NCBI GenBank assembly: GCA_022059125.1
Contig: JAEUWY010000023.1
Coordinates: 558,001-622,000 of the forward strand
DNA: 64,000 nucleotides
From: Corynespora cassiicola
Taxonomy: Eukaryota > Ascomycota > Dothideomycetes > Pleosporales > Corynesporascaceae
Direction of reading: 5' to 3'
Under the pieces are notes generated by a model, which ran no database searches, was not told where the DNA came from, and worked only from the letters and a program-made list of their open reading frames with translations. Shown one piece after another: positions 58,625 to 64,000 of this stretch. Positions within the stretch are counted from its first letter, which is position 1. Each line of letters opens with the position of its first letter. The position numbers were made by a program, and so were the translations under genes.

Positions 58625-59040
58625 GGTCGTGGGTAGGCCAGCGATGGATATTGCTGTTCTGGGTAGGTTTGGTGATGTGGTTGGGGACGTGGGGGGAGGG
58701 GGATGTTGGGGTGGGTTGTGATGGGCAAGTTTATCCGAGTTTTAGTATTTGTGGATAGTCAAGTGATGGGCTGGCAGTGAAAGATCCTCGGTAGTTGGGT
58801 GGGGTAGAACACAGCGTAGGCATCATGGTCGCTTTAAACACGGGTGTTGACATAATTTGCATGTCAACCTCGCCTGGACATGATTATTTTTCCAGACTGG
58901 CTGCCTGTATCATGCGATGGCCGCGTCCTCGCCAGGAACAGTAGACCATGTACTTACTCCATATATAGGATTGCAGAGTTGCTACAGACGTTCCACATAA
59001 TTGACCAATCTAAGTCTAGTAATGGCTATCATCTCGCTCC

Positions 59041-61033
59041 CTACAGCCTAGCCTGTGCATGGCCTACCACTTCGACGTTGAATCCCTTCAAATCTCCTTT
59101 CGCGGCAAAGTCCTCAATCATCTCCCGATAATCAACAGGCCCATTGCCCCAAGGCATCTTCTTACCCTCGTTGTGCTGTTCCTCCTCTGTCATGGCCCTA
59201 TCGACTTTGAACCCAGCACCCTCGCCATTAAAGTAGCCAGGCGTGCATATCGGCACAGAAGTATACCAACCCGCCCTCTTCGCAACCTCCATTCCATATT
59301 CCCTCTCCGCTTCCTCGGATGCTTCAACAACGACTCTCTCTTTCATTCCACCTGCCCGTTTCTGTGCCTGCGTCACAATACTCGCGGTGAGCTTGGCCTG
59401 CATGTCGAGAACAGACGTCATATTCCACGAAGCCGCCGCGCCACGCCCCAGGAAGCAGAAAAGGTTGGGGAATTTGGGCATCATGAGGCCAAAAAGGGAT
59501 CCAGCTTCGGGTTTGAACCAATAGTCTCGCAGGTCAAGGCCATCACGCCCCTTGATCACGGCGTCCAGCTTCTCCGAAGGGTCCATGAGATGTGCCATCT
59601 TGAAGCCGGTAGCCAGGACCACGGCATCGACCTCGTATTCCGTGCCAGCGCACACGATGCCGTTCTCCGTTAACCGCTCCAGGCCCTTTCCGTCGGTGTC
59701 GATCAGCGTGACGTTTGGCTTGTTGAAGGCCTGGAGGTATTCGTCGTGGAAGGATGGGCGCTTGCACCAACTCCCATACCACGCCTTCAACTTTTCGGCT
59801 GTGTCCTTGTCCTCGACGATCTCGTCTACGAGTCCTCGCAAGTACTCGGTGCGCGGAAAGTCGAGCTCGTACAGGTCCTTGATGTGTTGTTCGACCTTAT
59901 CAGGCGTGACAATCTTGCCCTTGCTCCCGAGGAAGCCTGACCCGGCCGTGGTGTGCGTCCAACCGTCGTCGATGATATCCGGCCCGTACCCCTTGCTGTT
60001 ACTCACATAGGCGTCAAACACCACCCTGCGGCGGTTTTGCCAGCCCTTTTGACTCGTGATCTTGGCCCAGGTCTCGGGGTCCGTCTCGGTTTGGTTGCGC
60101 GGCGCGACGTACGTCGGCGTCCTTTGGACGACGTAGACGCGGTCTGCCCATTTGGCCAGTTCGGGCATGATTTGAACGGCCGTCGCGCCCGTGCCGATGA
60201 TGGCCACGCGCTTTCCCCGGAGATTGACGAGGTCGGGGGCTTCCTGGGTGCCGCCGGTGTAGGCGTAGTCCCAGCGGGCCGAGTGAAAGGCCTGCTTCTT
60301 CTTGCGGAATTCGTTCAGGCCGGGGAGTTTGGGGACCTTGGGGATGGCGAGCACGCCGCCGGCCACGACGACGTAGTCTGCGGTTACCGTGAGTGTTGTT
60401 GATGTAGGCGGCGAGCCGACGGTACGTGTCATGGTGACGACCCAGAGCTTTTTTTCTTCATCCCAGATCTTTGAGTTGATTTTTGTACAGAATTGGCCTC
60501 GGATTCCAAAGTGGGCGGCGCTGCGTTCCATCTGGCCCCGGATCTCGGCTCCGTAAGAATATTTGTGTCGAGGTCGATAGCCCGTTTCCTCGAGAAATGG
60601 AACGTAGCAGTATCCTTCAACGTCGCACATGACACCGGGGTAGCGGTTCCAGTACCTTTTGTATCAGTCAATTTGTGCCTGCTGCTGGAAATTTGGACTT
60701 GACATACCATGTGCCACCGAAGCCGCCTGCATTTTCGACAAGCACAACATTCTTGCTATCGATACCAGCTTCAATCAGTCGGGCTGCGGCGGTCAAGCCA
60801 TTGATCCCGGCACCGCTGATAAGAACTTTGAGGCTATCGCCATCTTTGAGGGGAGGGCTATTTACTTGAGGGTCGTTGTAGTTGACCCACGGATCATAGT
60901 CGAGATCTTTGACTTCCTCCGATCGGACGTCAACGTATTGATCATTACCATCCTTTCGAAGGCGTTTGTCACGTTCCTTTTCGTATCTAGCTATAACAGC
61001 CTGGGTAGCCTCTGATACTTGTGTCGATGCCAT
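59041..61033 (-). CDS. second Baeyer-Villiger-type flavin monooxygenase, ARL terminus
   Basis: Two exons (61033-60708 and 60655-59041; 52-base intron) encode 646 residues. A 68-residue N-terminal extension precedes the FAD motif GAGING (74-79); FGGTW is split by the intron at the Trp codon and is followed by YWNRYPGVMCD. The NADPH motif is IIGTGATAVQI, and an ATGF motif occurs late (VLATGFKMAH). The BVMO fingerprint is present only in altered form: KKKQAFHSARWD, with Lys in place of the expected motif Gly, like members of the cyclopentadecanone/acetophenone-type branch. The protein ends ARL, which fits the PTS1 peroxisomal consensus. It is some 50 kb from the first monooxygenase, which lacks such an ending, and the two are clearly distant paralogues. 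Likely reaction: ketone to ester or lactone; substrate unknown. Confidence 0.92.
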
Positions 61034-63131
61034 TGTGAATCTAGCTCTGGTGATTCTGTGGGCGATGGGCGAGGGTTTAATGATATAGAGGTTTCTCCAT
61101 TGTTTTTTTTAGCTGGGAATTGGCTCCCTAATAAATGACTTGAAGCCATGCAACAAACCAATTCGAGGTGACGCACAAGCTGTAGCACCCATGATTTTCC
61201 CTTGCTCGGATGCGGAATTCCGTCTTTCCGTCAAGAAGTGTTGGGTTTGTATGGAGCAGGGAAGACACAACCTAATGTTTTGTAGGCCCACTTCTATATA
61301 TCAGCATTGGCTGGAATCGCTCCCTTCTCCAAATGAACGGCCCGAAAGGTTTGCGGAGTTGCGCTTTAGCATCATTACAAAGACATTGGCTATTAATTTG
61401 ATGCCGTGATATCTAATAAAATTGTGGAGAAAACGTTTGCTATAGTGATTCCAAAAGATACGACCCGAAACAATCACAGAAACTGCCTAAAAAGTCAAGA
61501 AATAGGTAATTCTTCTAGCTAGAGAGTGGCATACACACAGGACTTCGGTTTACTTTATTCTGAATAGATTGCAAATTTTGGAGATACTTAAGCATCATCA
61601 CAGCGACTTATTTCGCTGGCCATCAATCTCCAAAACCTTTTAGGTGGGTGGCACCATTCAGAAAGTTCGATCTCAATACTTTAATGGAGATCGCGAACCC
61701 TTTGCCAAGCCGGCAAATTCGCATAATAATTTCGTATTTTCTAACACACCTGATTTCTTTCGTTTCGTGATACCCCTATATCTGGTATACAGTACACCTT
61801 GATAATGTTGATCAAGCTCGAAAAGAACAACAAACCTGACGTGTGATGTAATTATTTATCATGACATCAGATACACAAATTTTCCCCCCCTGTTTAAGCG
61901 CGGCAAGAGTCCGCTGACCATGGTTTCAGAAGTATGTGCCGACCCTATCTTGATAACGCAGCCCTTTTAGGCTTTGACCAAGCACATAGGGCAGGGCAAT
62001 AGTTACGTTCACGACGCATCTATTTGATCATATGTTTCTATGCTCTATTCTTGAAGTGACAATCCGTCCGCTCGTGTGCCTTCCTGAACCCATCAACTTG
62101 GGCCCCGGCCCAGTTTTCTACCCAATCACATCTTTACAACGATATTCTTTATACCGATCATAACTTGTCATATTGAGTCAAGATTATTCAAGATTAGTTC
62201 AGATATAAGATTTGACTTAGATTTCCGACAATGGATCTTTTGTCGGATATTTAGACCTTGAAAGTACTGTCTCATGTTGGTGCTATGTATCCAAGCCAAG
62301 AGCACGAAATTTGTACCTAACATGCGAATCGCCAGCGTTACCATTTCGAAAATCACCCTGCAGAATCACTAGCTCCTGGTCTTCTATATGGATTAGCATC
62401 ACAGTGCTAGAATTAGCGCCAGGCCTCATTTTCTTTTGTTCTTTGTTAGGGCAACCGTTAAAGTGCCAGAGAGATGGCCAGCTATCTATCCATGTGTGCT
62501 CAATACTTTATACGTACGTGCATATTGTATACTTTTCGGTGGGTAATATATGCCGATACCCATGACGACAAAGAAGTATTTGTTGTGTGCACCAGAATTT
62601 GAAGCTAACGAAGTCGACGTGATCAAACTCAGGAACGGCATTCAAAATCACCAGTGAACAACTCGATTCAGCTTCTTTTCGATTTTAAATCGTCCAGTCA
62701 GCAAAAACCACATAATTCTGATGATTTTATGCCAGAAAATTAATTAGTACGCAGCACAAGGGCAGGGTGCCGAACTGATTGTGGGGGGCAAATTCCAGCC
62801 TCGCGCTTAGCGCGAAGCGGCTAGCGTTCCTTTCCTGAGCGCAAAGCTCACGTATAAATGGGGGGAGGGCTATTATTCGACGCTTGAATGAGGGATATGT
62901 ATCAATTTAAATATATACAAAGTGAATAAATAAGACCAGCAACCTATATACATGCTGTCGTGGACTGCCATGTTGCCAATCTCGTGCAGTCGCCTGGACT
63001 CGAACATGTCCGTAATAAAGCACAGCCGATCGATGCTGGCTATCTCATTTATGTCGAACACCAAAATCCTGAACGCATCCACCAACAGATTTCCCTGTCG
63101 GGATCTCAGGCGATCAATCTAGAGCAGCAGT
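61034..63131. other. 2.1 kb AT-rich gene-less region
   Basis: Low-complexity AT-rich DNA with stop codons in every frame and no supportable gene. Near 62801-62835 is a GC-rich island with interleaved inverted sequences (CGCGCTTAGCGCG and GCTTAGC versus GCTAGC), which could be an old transposon end but lacks a partner I can find. Confidence 0.5.
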
Positions 63132-63918
63132 CTAGATGAAGTCTCCCTGACCTTGGCATCGAGAAAGAGGAGGGTTGCGGCCTGGCTTGATGCACATGCC
63201 CCTGGCTCCAGAAATCCAGTCCACACCCTCGTAAGAGCCCTTGCCGCGGTCATCGGCCATCCATGTTCCAACCTCCTTCATGTTTCCTGGGCAGCCTTCC
63301 ATGACCCTGCCAAATCGACGAACAGTAAGTGGCTTCCAGATCATAACACCGCAGTTTCCATCTGTGATAGTGCCAACAGTGTTGATTGAGGTAGTAGTCG
63401 TCCAGGTGCGTGTGTAGTCGATCCTGAACTGCACGTTCAAGACTTCCTTGATCCAAGCATAATCAACGCCGGTACTGACGGTAATGGCGTTTGAGACCTG
63501 ATATCCTTGCGTGACGTGAAGCATCATCTCCCCGGTGGCACAGATAACAGGGGACATCTGCACGTCCCAATCGACGAAGTTCTCAGTCCTGTCTTCCACA
63601 ATAACCCTGTTGTCGCAGCGCTTGTTGAGCCTCAAGAACTCTTTGGTCTCCTCGGGGACCGTGAAGTTGAAGTAGTTGGGGTCAACGGGAGGTGGCTCAA
63701 GCGCGAAGCCGGCCTTGACCACCTTCTCCTCCCATTCTGTGAGGTTCGTAGGCAGATCTAAAATATGTACCAGTCAGAAATGGATCCTGCTTTATTCATA
63801 AAAGGACGTTTTAAGAGCTATACGCACTGTCAAATTCCTCTCTGAAGTCGCGCTCAACAAGAAGAGGCGAGGCGCTGGCAGCTGCGGCGAGCAATAGTCC
63901 CAGAGAAAGAGAGCGCAT
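63132..63918 (-). CDS. small secreted six-cysteine protein
   Basis: Two exons (63918-63828 and 63757-63132; 70-base intron) encode 238 residues. The N-terminus MRSLSLGLLLAAAASAS is a good signal peptide, with likely cleavage near residue 17, followed by a possible short propeptide and an NLTEW N-glycosylation site. The mature part has six cysteines (in KRCDNR, VICATG, GNCGV, EGCPGN, GMCIK and SRCQG), an even number suited to three disulfides. It is rich in beta-prone Thr/Val stretches (RTWTTTTSINTVGTITDG). No catalytic motif is recognisable. Secreted, cysteine-stabilised proteins of this size are often candidate effectors or cell-wall proteins, but that is inference. It stands at the window edge next to AT-rich, gene-poor DNA. 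Confidence 0.85.
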
Positions 63919-64000
63919 GATTCCAGTGAATGTCGGACGATTTTTAAAAGAAGGGAAGGTTAAACTCTGTGCTTGAGTGAGTTGCTGTTTCGAAACTGAA

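Larger units (their letters stand above)
52940..59040. other. 6.1 kb gene-poor, GC-rich interval with many simple repeats
   Basis: I found no gene I can defend. Open frames up to 280 codons exist on both strands around 52984-54300, 55260-56060 and 56500-57440, but they overlap each other in several frames, are rich in Arg, Ala, Pro and Ser, and lack any family pattern. Microsatellites listed separately are spread through the interval. Toward 57900-58700 the composition becomes more mixed. It may be the long promoter and 5' leader region of the kinase gene plus spacer, or hold noncoding transcripts. Confidence 0.5.

Noticed and set aside
1..64000. tRNA, rRNA and CRISPR features
   Set aside because: I scanned by eye for T-loop-type GGTTCGA motifs, rRNA-like blocks and spaced direct repeats and saw none; tandem repeats here lack CRISPR-like spacers. 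A tRNAscan run would be decisive.

Overview
This window is nuclear DNA of a filamentous ascomycete (Pezizomycotina). The evidence is genes broken by short GT-AG introns (mostly 48 to 113 bases), a Zn2Cys6 regulator, a SERCA-type calcium ATPase, a GAF-type hybrid histidine kinase, a DUF6604-type protein, and GC-rich gene blocks alternating with AT-richer, gene-poor stretches. I saw no rRNA, tRNA, CRISPR array or intact transposon. Exon joins were worked out by hand, and every multi-exon model given here keeps a closed reading frame from start to stop.

Left block (54-13790): aldehyde dehydrogenase (-), short-chain dehydrogenase (+), FabG-like short-chain dehydrogenase (-), 4-coumarate-CoA-ligase-like acyl-CoA synthetase (+), Baeyer-Villiger monooxygenase (+), and a FarA/FarB/CTF1-type Zn2Cys6 regulator (+). 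Together these enzymes suit oxidation of a secondary alcohol or ketone to ester-derived acids, activation to a CoA thioester and peroxisomal beta-oxidation. The ligase ends in AKL and one dehydrogenase in SKI, both peroxisomal (PTS1-like) endings. The hexamer reported as the FarA/FarB core site (CCTCGG) occurs in all three promoter regions that serve the five enzyme genes. I infer a fatty-acid-regulator-controlled catabolic cluster; its substrate is unknown and no esterase or P450 is present in the window.

Middle (13791-32048): a 3.6 kb gene-less stretch with degenerate repeats, then housekeeping-type genes: a proline-rich ubiquitin-like-domain protein (-), an NCKX/NCLX-type cation/calcium exchanger (-), the condensin kleisin Brn1/Cnd2 (+) and a 1093-residue DUF6604-type protein (+).

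Accessory stretch (32049-44259): AT-richer DNA with a decayed zinc-type alcohol dehydrogenase pseudogene, an EthD-domain protein, a class C beta-lactamase-like serine hydrolase and a four-exon fungal protein of unknown function that carries a near-perfect triple 44-residue repeat.

Right part (45385-63918): SERCA-type calcium ATPase (-), GAF/histidine kinase/receiver hybrid kinase (-), a 6.1 kb gene-poor GC-rich stretch full of microsatellites, a second Baeyer-Villiger-type monooxygenase ending in ARL (-), an AT-rich spacer, and a small secreted six-cysteine protein (-).
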